Shown in pieces: positions 24,261 to 31,325 of a stretch of DNA of 35,258 nt. The notes under the pieces were generated by a model. The model had not been told where the DNA came from, did no database searches, and saw only the letters and a list, made by a program, of their open reading frames with translations. The stretch is from Muribaculaceae bacterium (GTDB lineage: Bacteria > Bacteroidota > Bacteroidia > Bacteroidales > Muribaculaceae). Within the stretch, counting starts at the first letter, position 1, and the number at the start of each line of letters is the position of its first letter. The position numbers and the translations under genes are program-made. The DNA is taken from NCBI GenBank assembly GCA_029062005.1, contig JAIDQZ010000142.1, positions 1 through 35,258 on the forward strand, given 5' to 3'.

Positions 24261-25301
24261 ATGAAAAGAACCCTTTTAATTCTTGCCGCAGCTCTGACTC
24301 TAAGCGGCAGTGCATTCGCTCAGTCAAAGACTGAAAAGAAAGCTCTCGAATCATTCATGTCTCAGAATTCTTCTCTGACCCTCAACGGAGCGAAATTCAC
24401 TTCAATGGCGGGTGTTAAGATTGAGAATGGTGCTGTCACAGCGATCGATCTCAAGGGAAAGAAGCTTGTCGGAACTCTCGACCTCAGCAATTTCCCGGCA
24501 CTTACTTCAATCGATGTTTCCGATAATGAACTCACAAGCCTTATTGTAGACAATTGTCCTAATCTTGTTGAAGTAAATGCAGGTCGCAACCAGCTCAAGA
24601 ACTTCTCTGCTCAGAAGTGTCCGCAGCTCCAGACTCTGAAGCTTTATCGCAACCGCCTTTCAGAAGTTGATCTCAGCGGTGTTCCTTTGTTGAAGAATTT
24701 CAATATCGCAAGCAACTTCCTCGTGGCTCTTGACGTTGCCAACTCTGCAAATCTTGAGACTCTGAACGTGATGAACAATCGTCTCGAACAGCTTGTAGTC
24801 ACTAACTGTACTGCTCTCAAGCACCTTTATGCAAGCTACAACGAACTCCAGCAGGTGTCTCTCTCAGGTCTGACCTCGCTTCAGAACCTCAACATCAGCG
24901 ACAACAAGATCTCAAAGCTTTATCTGCAGAATCTGCCGCAGCTTTTCACTCTTCTTGCAAGCGACAACCACATGACAAGCTTCGGCATCAGCGGATGTCC
25001 TATGCTGAGCGATCTCTGGCTCCCCTACAACTCATTGACTCAGTTCTCTGTTGAAAATTGCCAGAACCTCGCTTTTGTTGACCTTCAGTACAACAATCTC
25101 TCTTCTGTTTCACTGAGCAACTTCAGCCAGCTCCAGAGAGTTAACATCGCTCAGAATCCGCAGCTCGTGACACTCGACGTTTCATTCGACTCGATTCTTC
25201 GTTTCGTAAACATTTCAGGCGATATGATGCTGACCGACTTCCGCACTACAGCAAGCCCGCAGCTGCATCAGATCCTCGGTGCATGGAGCAACTACATTTG
25301 A
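24261..25301 (+). CDS. Secreted leucine-rich-repeat protein
   Basis: A 346-residue protein with a signal peptide ending in AFA-Q (cleavage after 20) and no lipobox, so secreted or periplasmic. From about residue 70 to 330 it consists of about a dozen repeats of 20-22 residues with a pattern like L-x-x-L-x-V-x-x-N-x-L-x-x-L-x-V-x-N-C-P-x. Cys recurs at one position of several repeats (NCPNL, KCPQL, NCTAL, GCPML, NCQNL). LRR solenoids bind proteins, so a ligand on the cell surface or in the host is possible. There is no anchor or sorting domain. The codons favour C-ending forms (CTC, AAC, TTC) more than neighbouring genes do, which suggests high expression. A strong terminator follows. Confidence 0.88.
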   Translation: MKRTLLILAAALTLSGSAFAQSKTEKKALESFMSQNSSLTLNGAKFTSMAGVKIENGAVTAIDLKGKKLVGTLDLSNFPALTSIDVSDNELTSLIVDNCPNLVEVNAGRNQLKNFSAQKCPQLQTLKLYRNRLSEVDLSGVPLLKNFNIASNFLVALDVANSANLETLNVMNNRLEQLVVTNCTALKHLYASYNELQQVSLSGLTSLQNLNISDNKISKLYLQNLPQLFTLLASDNHMTSFGISGCPMLSDLWLPYNSLTQFSVENCQNLAFVDLQYNNLSSVSLSNFSQLQRVNIAQNPQLVTLDVSFDSILRFVNISGDMMLTDFRTTASPQLHQILGAWSNYI

Positions 25302-25337
25302 TTCTACATTTTTCCGAATCATAGAAATCATACTTAT

Positions 25338-25368
25338 ACCGGTGTCCGATAGGACGCCGGTTTTTTTT
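25338..25368 (+). terminator. Intrinsic terminator after the LRR gene
   Basis: A 10-base stem ACCGGTGTCC/GGACGCCGGT (one G-T wobble) with a four-base loop is followed by eight T residues. The end of the T run overlaps the -33 element of the next promoter. Confidence 0.88.
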
Positions 25369-25397
25369 GTATAGGTGAATCTTTTTTACTAACTTTG
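25366..25397 (+). promoter_or_regulatory. Bacteroidetes promoter for the pgeF leader
   Basis: TTTG at 25366-25369, a 20-base spacer and TAACTTTG at 25390-25397 form a consensus promoter. Transcription should start near 25401-25405, giving a leader of about 310 bases before pgeF. Confidence 0.75.
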
Positions 25398-25409
25398 CAT
25401 AAGTTGATT

Positions 25410-25500
25410 GTTTAATAGGTTTGGTATAGTTTAAATTGTTTAGTATCGTTTAAGAGGTTTAATATAGGTTGAATTGTTTAGTATGGTTTGAAAGGTTTAG
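25410..25500 (+). repeat. Degenerate GTTTA tandem array, alternating 9/10-base spacing
   Basis: GTTT-like cores start at 25410, 25419, 25429, 25438, 25448, 25457, 25467, 25476, 25486 and 25495, a near-strict 9-10-9-10 spacing (19-base double unit). The array lies at the start of the pgeF leader and is complementary to the array at 25600-25707. Confidence 0.75.
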
Positions 25501-25599
25501 CTTATTTTGGGAGAAGGACTTTAAAGATTTGGGGTTGATTTTTTTTGTATAGTACATCTGGTACCTTAATTCAATCATCTTCCCGACAGAATAAACCCT

Positions 25600-25707
25600 A
25601 AACCATTTAAACCATCTAAACCATCTAAACTATCTAAACCACCTAAACCATCTAAACCACCTAAACTATCTAAACCACCTAAACTATCTAAACCACCTAA
25701 ACTGACA
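25600..25707 (+). repeat. AAACC 9-bp tandem array directly before pgeF
   Basis: Twelve units of nine bases, mostly AAACCATCT, AAACCACCT or AAACTATCT, with no G on the plus strand until the last unit. The array ends six bases before the pgeF ATG. The frame through the repeats is open but has no upstream start codon, so it is a leader and not coding. Confidence 0.88.
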
Positions 25708-25713
25708 GAACAG

Positions 25714-26421
25714 ATGTCTCATATCGATTTATTAAAGGAATGCATTATTGACGACGACATGGTCTGTGGCTTATGTTTCAGTCCTGATCTGCATAATCCT
25801 GAAAATGAAAAAAAGGATTTTGTGAGGTTGTATCGCACCCTCGCATTGATACCTGATCAGACACATTCCTGTAATGTAGTTGTCGCCACCCGTGGTGTAA
25901 AGCATTATGATGATACAGATGCCCTTATCACTTTTGAGCGCGACATGGCTGTAGGAGTAAAGACCGCTGATTGTGTTCCGATACTCTTGTTCGCTCCCGA
26001 TAAGGGCGCAGTTGGAGCTGTTCATGCCGGATGGAAAGGTACACTCGGGGGTATTGTTGACAATGTCATGGATATACTCGAAGATAATGGAGTGGATGTG
26101 TCTTTGCTGAAGGTGTATTTCGGTCCGTCGATAAGCAAGGAAGTATATGAGGTCAGTCCGGAACTGGCTGAAAAGTTTATACACGCAGGGTTTGGTAAAT
26201 ATGTATCTTATCCTCATGGTCTGGAGGAAAAGCCCCATATCGACCTTCAGGGGGTCAATATGGAGCGCTTTATTCGCAGAGGTGTGTCGGGAGGAAATAT
26301 ATCGCTTCATCCGGGCTGCAGCTTTAGCTCAAAAATGGAAGATGGCACCGCCAGGTATGCAAGTCACAGGCGGAGTGGAGGTGCTCCTGCAAGGATACTG
26401 ACCTGCATAAAGCTTCTTTAG
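25714..26421 (+). CDS. pgeF: Laccase-domain (YfiH/PgeF-like) protein
   Basis: This family was first annotated as polyphenol oxidase. Members act as purine nucleoside phosphorylases/adenosine deaminases or, in E. coli, as PgeF, which edits peptidoglycan precursors carrying Ser in place of Ala. The 235-residue protein has the zinc ligands His51 (QTHSCNVV), Cys87 (TADCVPI) and His104 (VHAGWKGT), plus FGPSISKEVYEV and the C-terminal Arg-rich region. The N-terminal part before the first His is shorter than is common in the family. The ATG at 25714 is the first start after the repeat array. The precise reaction is not settled by sequence. Confidence 0.88.
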   Translation: MSHIDLLKECIIDDDMVCGLCFSPDLHNPENEKKDFVRLYRTLALIPDQTHSCNVVVATRGVKHYDDTDALITFERDMAVGVKTADCVPILLFAPDKGAVGAVHAGWKGTLGGIVDNVMDILEDNGVDVSLLKVYFGPSISKEVYEVSPELAEKFIHAGFGKYVSYPHGLEEKPHIDLQGVNMERFIRRGVSGGNISLHPGCSFSSKMEDGTARYASHRRSGGAPARILTCIKLL

Positions 26422-26458
26422 GATCAGTATATGACCGGATTCTCATGAGATGGAATAT

Positions 26459-26498
26459 AAAAATAGAGGAATGCCGTCAGGCATTCCTCTATTTTTAT
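26459..26498. terminator. Bidirectional intrinsic terminator between pgeF and the fimbrillin gene
   Basis: A perfect hairpin, AATAGAGGAATGCC / GGCATTCCTCTATT around GTCA, flanked by A residues on the left and T residues on the right. It serves the two convergent genes. Confidence 0.92.
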
Positions 26499-26510
26499 TA
26501 TTCTGATTTA

Positions 26511-27656
26511 TTATATTTTGTCTGCATTCATGTCGTAGACTTTATCTGAATTTGTCTCGACCCAATCATTGACCTTGACAGTAAACTTGATCGGACCGCC
26601 GATGATTTTAGTACCGGGATTTGGATCATCCGGATCTATGCATCCTGCGCCGTTTGTGAAGTCAAGAGTATAAATGTATTTCTTGCCCTGTTCCCATGTG
26701 CCTGATAGTGGAATGGATGCCCATCCGTATTCCCTGACAGGCTTGAATGTATATTTGCTTTCGTCGGCAAAAGGATATATCTGCATGCCGTTGTCTGTTC
26801 TGGTGATGTTTACGAGCACGCTCAGGTAAGCTTCCCTTGCTACGTTGTCAGGGTCTCCTGTGGAGTCCCATGGTGTAAGGGTCTGTGGCATAAGCATGGC
26901 GTTTCCGTCCGCTCCCATGATCGAGACAGGTGTTGATGAAAGAGTGGTGGTGTCGCACGCAGATGTATAGACAGCGGTGTCATGCCAGTCATCGAGAGTC
27001 CATTCGTTGGTGTTGAAATCAAAAGTTCCCATGTATTGGGGTCTGCCGATTCTTGCGCCGATAACTTTATAGGTATAGTTGTCGTTTTCCGACTTGGCGC
27101 GTAGTTCGATCTGTGCGAGTCTATGGTCGAAAGTAAGCTCCACGCCGCTTGTTTCGTTGATTTTTCTTGTTCCCGAGGCGTTAGCCGTGATGAAGTCTAC
27201 CTGATCTGCTATGTTTTCAGGCACGGCAAACGATTCCAGTGTCATTCCCGTATTGTCTTCTTTCATAATGATGTCTGCTCCCAGATCATCTTGAGAAGGA
27301 GAATACGCAAAGAAGTTTATTTGCTGATCGGGAGCAAGCCAGGTATATTCCTTGCCGTTAGCTGCGGTGAAGAAAGAGTCTGCCCCCTTGTCAAACTCCG
27401 TGTTGTCGAAATACATGGAGTATTTGAATCCGCTCATTTTGCTTGTCGAAGAATCCAATGTAGAGTCTCCATAAACTGCCGTTACGAAAATCTTGTCAAG
27501 ATTTGCATTTGTTGTCTCAGAGGCTCTTGTGCCCATTGCAGGCCTGAATGATATGGCTTCGTTTGTGGCTTGACGAACGCTGACCGGTTCGTCTTCTGAA
27601 CATGAAGCAAGAGCGATTGCGCTCATTGCAATTAGAAATAGTGGTGTCTTTTTCAT
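26511..27656 (-). CDS. Fimbrillin family lipoprotein
   Basis: A 381-residue pilus-type subunit of the Bacteroidales type V (FimA/Mfa1-like) system. These lipoproteins are exported, cleaved and polymerised on the surface by donor-strand exchange. The signal ends in the lipobox ALASC with Cys19. Fimbrillin features are the early segment AISFRPAMGTRA, the middle block LTFDHRLAQIELRA and the terminal strand IKFTVKVNDW before the C-terminus. It is the last gene of the DUF3575-DUF5119-fimbrillin set. A 152-base gap before it could hold its own promoter, though none was found, or a processing site. Confidence 0.88.
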   Translation of the reverse strand: MKKTPLFLIAMSAIALASCSEDEPVSVRQATNEAISFRPAMGTRASETTNANLDKIFVTAVYGDSTLDSSTSKMSGFKYSMYFDNTEFDKGADSFFTAANGKEYTWLAPDQQINFFAYSPSQDDLGADIIMKEDNTGMTLESFAVPENIADQVDFITANASGTRKINETSGVELTFDHRLAQIELRAKSENDNYTYKVIGARIGRPQYMGTFDFNTNEWTLDDWHDTAVYTSACDTTTLSSTPVSIMGADGNAMLMPQTLTPWDSTGDPDNVAREAYLSVLVNITRTDNGMQIYPFADESKYTFKPVREYGWASIPLSGTWEQGKKYIYTLDFTNGAGCIDPDDPNPGTKIIGGPIKFTVKVNDWVETNSDKVYDMNADKI

Positions 27657-27808
27657 AATATTGTGTGTTTTTCAAGTGTTTGCAATTCACGACAATGGAA
27701 AGGAAGATAGATTCGGTTCTGATTGTCTTTTAATATCTTCTTTTATAATAAAACGAATGGAAGAACGTGATGGTTTGATTGTTTTAAGGATTTTTTAAGA
27801 CAAAAATG

Positions 27809-28759
27809 TTACATTTTCAGTCCTATGTTGACAGCCTGCCATTCGTTTACGTCGGTCTTCAGTTCCGAATCTCCTTCTTGTGGAGGTTCCGGCAGGTTAA
27901 GTCCGCGTATGATTATATGCACATGCTTCGGATCCGGAGCTTTGGTCACCTGATCGCTTACATCATACGTCTGATACCATTTGCTTCCGTCATTGAGCAC
28001 CATGTATAGTGTGAGATAATGTCTCGCATCATTATCCGGGCATTCTCCGAAGGTAAGGAACTCGCCGTGTAGATTCTTTTCAGCAGCATTACCTTTGAGA
28101 TCAAATTTGAATGATACAGTATTGTCTGTAGGTGATTCCTGCCCGTGGTTGTATCCTTCCGCCATACCTGAAAGAGTGGCGTCTACAGCTGAAGATTCTA
28201 TTTCCTCAAGGTTGGTGACATCATATATATCCACGGTGTAATGGCACACGGCTTCGACAGGATACATCGTGATTGTCTGCATACCGGAATGTGGCATTAT
28301 GGCAATGTCGTTTCGGCGGCTCCCCCACAGCATTCCCGGGGTGGCGGCGATTCGTTCGTTTTCTGTTCCCTCCGGACGGGGCACCGTAGATGAATCGTCG
28401 GCTCTCGATCCGATCTCCATTGCATCCTGTGTGCAGATTTCCAGCGTCTCGACACTCTCGTGATTGCGAATGCGTGCCCAGTCGGTGTTGTCTGCGTTCA
28501 TGCAAATGGCATGATGGTTTCCGAAAGGCGATTTGATGAGTCCGCCGGTCTTGTTGGCGAAAATGAAGCGCATCGGGTTTCTGCCGTCATCTTCATATAG
28601 ATATAGCGCCATTGACGTCGGGTCTGCTTCCGGAGCGTTGCTCCAGTCAAAGACTACCTGAAGCTGTGACGACATTTCCTCTTCCATATACAAGTCCTTA
28701 TGCCGGCATGAAGTGAAGAGGAGAGCGGCAAGTGACAGTATCAATATTCCTGATTTCAT
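27809..28759 (-). CDS. DUF5119 domain lipoprotein of the fimbrial locus
   Basis: A 316-residue lipoprotein (lipobox LFTSC, Cys18) of the Bacteroidales family annotated DUF5119, usually encoded between a DUF3575 gene and fimbrillin genes. The body is beta-rich, with VFDWSNAP near residues 37-44, YLYEDDG further on, and a C-terminal NLPEP...DVNEWQAVNIGL stretch. The ATG at 28759 overlaps the stop of the upstream DUF3575 gene as ATGA, which also fixes this start against the longer frame. It is presumably an accessory or anchor subunit of the fimbria (inference from position). Confidence 0.83.
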   Translation of the reverse strand: MKSGILILSLAALLFTSCRHKDLYMEEEMSSQLQVVFDWSNAPEADPTSMALYLYEDDGRNPMRFIFANKTGGLIKSPFGNHHAICMNADNTDWARIRNHESVETLEICTQDAMEIGSRADDSSTVPRPEGTENERIAATPGMLWGSRRNDIAIMPHSGMQTITMYPVEAVCHYTVDIYDVTNLEEIESSAVDATLSGMAEGYNHGQESPTDNTVSFKFDLKGNAAEKNLHGEFLTFGECPDNDARHYLTLYMVLNDGSKWYQTYDVSDQVTKAPDPKHVHIIIRGLNLPEPPQEGDSELKTDVNEWQAVNIGLKM

Positions 28760-30015
28760 TTTCTTCCTCCTTTCGTGCGGTTGTAGTTGTCGCAACCTAT
28801 AAGCCAGACAAGCGATATCTCAGCCTTTGTAGGTCCGAACCAGTGCAGCCTGTGTGTCGATTGCCATATGTAAAATCCGTATTTGGGTTGATATTTCAGA
28901 TATTTGCCTCCCATGTATCCTAAAGCAAGTGAGAAGTCGATGTTCAGGCGTCTTGCCACCGGGAGAGAATATCCGTATTCCACACCTGAGATAAAGTTGC
29001 ACCGGTCCCAGAGTGTCCCGCGTGGCACGCCTCCCATTATGCCCCCTTTTCCGAGTTCGAAATCGTATGTAACTGCCCCTGCGAAAAGACCGAGATGATG
29101 TCCGGTCAGAGGTTTTTCATGGGCTTTTTCTCCAAACCACCAGCGTGCGCCAACATTGCCTCCATATGCGCGCCAGTAATAGTGGGTTCTGTCCCGGTCC
29201 CACCATCCATACATCCAGTCTGCTGTCAGCGATATGTTTTTTCCTACATAGAATTCAGCTCCGATATTAGGGAGGAGGAGAGCATCGTAAAGCATATTTG
29301 TCTTCAGTCCCATATAGAATGGCTTGCATGTCTTGACTTCTCCGGCTCTGTTGTAGGGTAGTGGTGATATATCTGCCGATATGGAAGTTGTCAGTTCCGG
29401 GATGTCAAGGCTTATGTCCGGAATCCTGATGGCAGGATAAAGCCGTTCATATTCCACTGTGAGCTTTGATGCCCGGAGTTCCGGGAAGAGGTTGGAGAGG
29501 AGATAGCGGTATGGCACCCCCTGGTGGAGTGATTTGAGTTTCCCGAGAGGATCTTGCGGTGGATTGGTGCCCGTGATTTGTTCAAGCAGAATCATCACGT
29601 CGTCGCGGCAAGGAACATTGGGGTCGTCTTCAACTTCTTTTTTCAATCCGTTCCAGTCGCGCCCGAGATATGTAAACTCCGCTGTAGAATCATTGAGGAA
29701 ACCGAGGTGGCGAAATTCGTTGAAAATTGCATCCGCCCTTTTTTCAGACAGGTAACGGTTGAATTTTACAGATCCTTCGGGCGAGGCGCCCCCGGTCACC
29801 TTAACACCCACAAGCCTTCGGGTCGGTCCGGAGATTGAATCCGCAGTGAGTTTGGAAAAAATACTGTCGAGAGTTGTTCCGTTGTTTCTGACTGAGCGAT
29901 CGATATGAATGTCTGAAACACGGAAATATACCTTTACTGAATCTCTCTCGGATTCAGCTGATGCAGTAATAGTCCCGAATAGTATGCAAAACAATGTCAG
30001 AAGGTGTGTTTTCAT
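28756..30015 (-). CDS. DUF3575 outer-membrane protein with OmpA-like N-terminal part
   Basis: A 419-residue protein with a signal peptide (about 1-20). The region about 30-110 resembles an OmpA-like peptidoglycan-associated fold (VKVTGGASPEGS...YLSEKRADAIF). The C-terminal region from about 225 (KPFYMGLKTNMLYDALLLPNIGAEF) is the DUF3575 beta-barrel-like domain, rich in Trp and Tyr with repeated short amphipathic strands. In Bacteroidales such genes precede fimbrillin genes, so it probably anchors or assembles the pilus at the outer membrane. It is the first gene of the minus-strand operon and ends in an ATGA overlap with the next gene. Confidence 0.87.
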   Translation of the reverse strand: MKTHLLTLFCILFGTITASAESERDSVKVYFRVSDIHIDRSVRNNGTTLDSIFSKLTADSISGPTRRLVGVKVTGGASPEGSVKFNRYLSEKRADAIFNEFRHLGFLNDSTAEFTYLGRDWNGLKKEVEDDPNVPCRDDVMILLEQITGTNPPQDPLGKLKSLHQGVPYRYLLSNLFPELRASKLTVEYERLYPAIRIPDISLDIPELTTSISADISPLPYNRAGEVKTCKPFYMGLKTNMLYDALLLPNIGAEFYVGKNISLTADWMYGWWDRDRTHYYWRAYGGNVGARWWFGEKAHEKPLTGHHLGLFAGAVTYDFELGKGGIMGGVPRGTLWDRCNFISGVEYGYSLPVARRLNIDFSLALGYMGGKYLKYQPKYGFYIWQSTHRLHWFGPTKAEISLVWLIGCDNYNRTKGGRK

Positions 30016-30158
30016 AGCTGCTGTGATGGAATCGTGATGGCATCCGTCATCATGTGTGTTTGTATTATTAACGATTCATAACATAAAGAGTTTAATCATA
30101 CCCATTATGTTTTGCAGCACATTTGACATTTTTATACTCAAAATTCTAATATACCTAT

Positions 30159-30189
30159 CAAAAATAAGGCAGGACTACCTGGGCAACAA
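30159..30189 (-). promoter_or_regulatory. Bacteroidetes promoter for the fimbrial operon, overlapping the Rhs fragment
   Basis: On the minus strand TTG (plus 30187-30189), a 20-base spacer and TATTTTTG (plus 30159-30166) form a consensus promoter about 145 bases upstream of the DUF3575 start. The -33 element lies inside the Rhs-derived fragment. Confidence 0.65.
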
Positions 30190-30370
30190 CCGCGCCGTCA
30201 TCAAGGGTTGGAGCGGAGCCATAGAGCAGACGGTAGCCTGTTATCCGTACAGAGGCGTCATCTCCGACCTTGGCAACCCGACTGGAGGACAGCCCTACAA
30301 GTTCGGCGGCAAGGAGCTGATCACCGCCAACGGACTGAACGAGTACGATTTCGGAGCCAGACGCTACTAT
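30173..30370 (+). pseudogene. Rhs/YD-repeat core fragment
   Basis: The plus-strand frame reads DYLGNNRAVI, then GAIEQTV, YPYRGVISDLGN, GQPYKFGGKELITANG and LNEYDFGARRYY. This is the characteristic RHS repeat-associated core of Bacteroidetes Rhs/YD proteins, here about 66 codons. There is no start, no upstream YD repeats and no C-terminal toxin tip. The similarity begins and ends abruptly, and the stretch is visibly richer in GC than the flanking gap. It ends five bases before the esterase stop codon on the other strand. It is best read as a remnant from a recombined or transferred rhs gene. Confidence 0.82.
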
Positions 30371-30375
30371 CTTAG

Positions 30376-31314
30376 TCAATGTTTCGATTTGGAATTGAAG
30401 AACTTCACCATTTCCGTAAAAGTGTCTTCATTGAAAGTTACAGGTCCATGTTGCCCACCCTCAACTGTAATGAACTTGTCAAGCTTTCCGGCTTTCTTTA
30501 ACTCATCTGAAAAGAATACACCCTGACAATATGGCACCACATTATCAGCATTGCCATGGATCACGAGCATCGGCGCAGTGTCTTCCGTTATGTAGGTTAT
30601 CGGACTGATGAGTGCTACCATATCGGGTGAATCTTCCGGCGCGACTTCCATCAATACCGCTTCCGGAGAATCCCCTCCCTTGACCGTTTCACAATTCTCC
30701 ATCCTTGACATATCCACCGGTCCGAACCAGTCCACCACTGCGTCAACTGAACTGCTCTGATCAAGATTTCCACCTACATTTCCCTCTATATCGATCGTGA
30801 TATCTCCTGAAGTGCGGTCCTTCATCCCATTTGTGACTCCTGCCATTGCAGAAAGATGTCCTCCTGAGGAAAACCCGGTAATTCCGACAAAAGAAGTGTC
30901 CAGCCCGTATTTTTCCGCATTAGCACGCAGATAACGTATCGCCCCTTTCACATCATTGATCTGAGATGGATACTTTGCCTCGCCGCTCGCCCTGTGGTTG
31001 ATACATGCCACTGCATATCCTGCATCAGTCAGTGGTTTCCCAAGCGACATATAGGCGGCTCTCTTGAAATTATTACTAAACCATGCGCTGCCATATATCA
31101 CGACTATGAGAGGATGTCTCTCTTTGCCGTCTTTCGGGAGATAAATATCAAGTCTGTGACCTTCAAGGTCATCGCCGGCATAGTTTACATCAGCGAAATC
31201 AGGCGGTGTCATCGGAGGCATTTCAAATCCTTGGGGCTGTGCGAGGGCAATGATTGACAGTGAAAAAGCGATCATCGAGATCAGTTGACGTCTAAAAGTT
31301 TCTTCCATTCTCAT
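30376..31314 (-). CDS. Secreted alpha/beta-hydrolase esterase
   Basis: An exported esterase/lipase-like hydrolase of 312 residues from the ATG at 31314. The frame is open 58 codons further upstream but would overlap the rhamnosidase gene. The N-terminus carries a signal peptide ending near ALAQ. The fold motifs are the oxyanion loop VVIYGSAW, the nucleophile elbow GFSSGGH (Ser150), Asp257 in HGNADNVVP and His289 in GGQHGP. Such BD-FAE-like enzymes remove acetyl or aromatic esters from plant polysaccharides. It lies 11 bases after the GH106-like gene and is probably cotranscribed, suggesting joint action on an esterified, rhamnose-containing glycan. Confidence 0.85.
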   Translation of the reverse strand: MRMEETFRRQLISMIAFSLSIIALAQPQGFEMPPMTPPDFADVNYAGDDLEGHRLDIYLPKDGKERHPLIVVIYGSAWFSNNFKRAAYMSLGKPLTDAGYAVACINHRASGEAKYPSQINDVKGAIRYLRANAEKYGLDTSFVGITGFSSGGHLSAMAGVTNGMKDRTSGDITIDIEGNVGGNLDQSSSVDAVVDWFGPVDMSRMENCETVKGGDSPEAVLMEVAPEDSPDMVALISPITYITEDTAPMLVIHGNADNVVPYCQGVFFSDELKKAGKLDKFITVEGGQHGPVTFNEDTFTEMVKFFNSKSKH

Positions 31315-31325
31315 TATTTTGTCCT

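Noticed and set aside
24362..24598. Antisense ORF in the LRR gene, and many similar shadow ORFs opposite coding regions
   Set aside because: They lie in biased-codon genes, lack starts with promoters and show no protein family features.
25600..25713. Repeats before pgeF as an N-terminal K-P-x repeat peptide of the protein
   Set aside because: The frame is open through the repeats, but there is no plausible start codon upstream and the family has no such extension.
26441..26455. ATGAGATGG near 26446 as another relic of the element
   Set aside because: Only nine bases match the terminal repeat, which is expected by chance in a window of this size.
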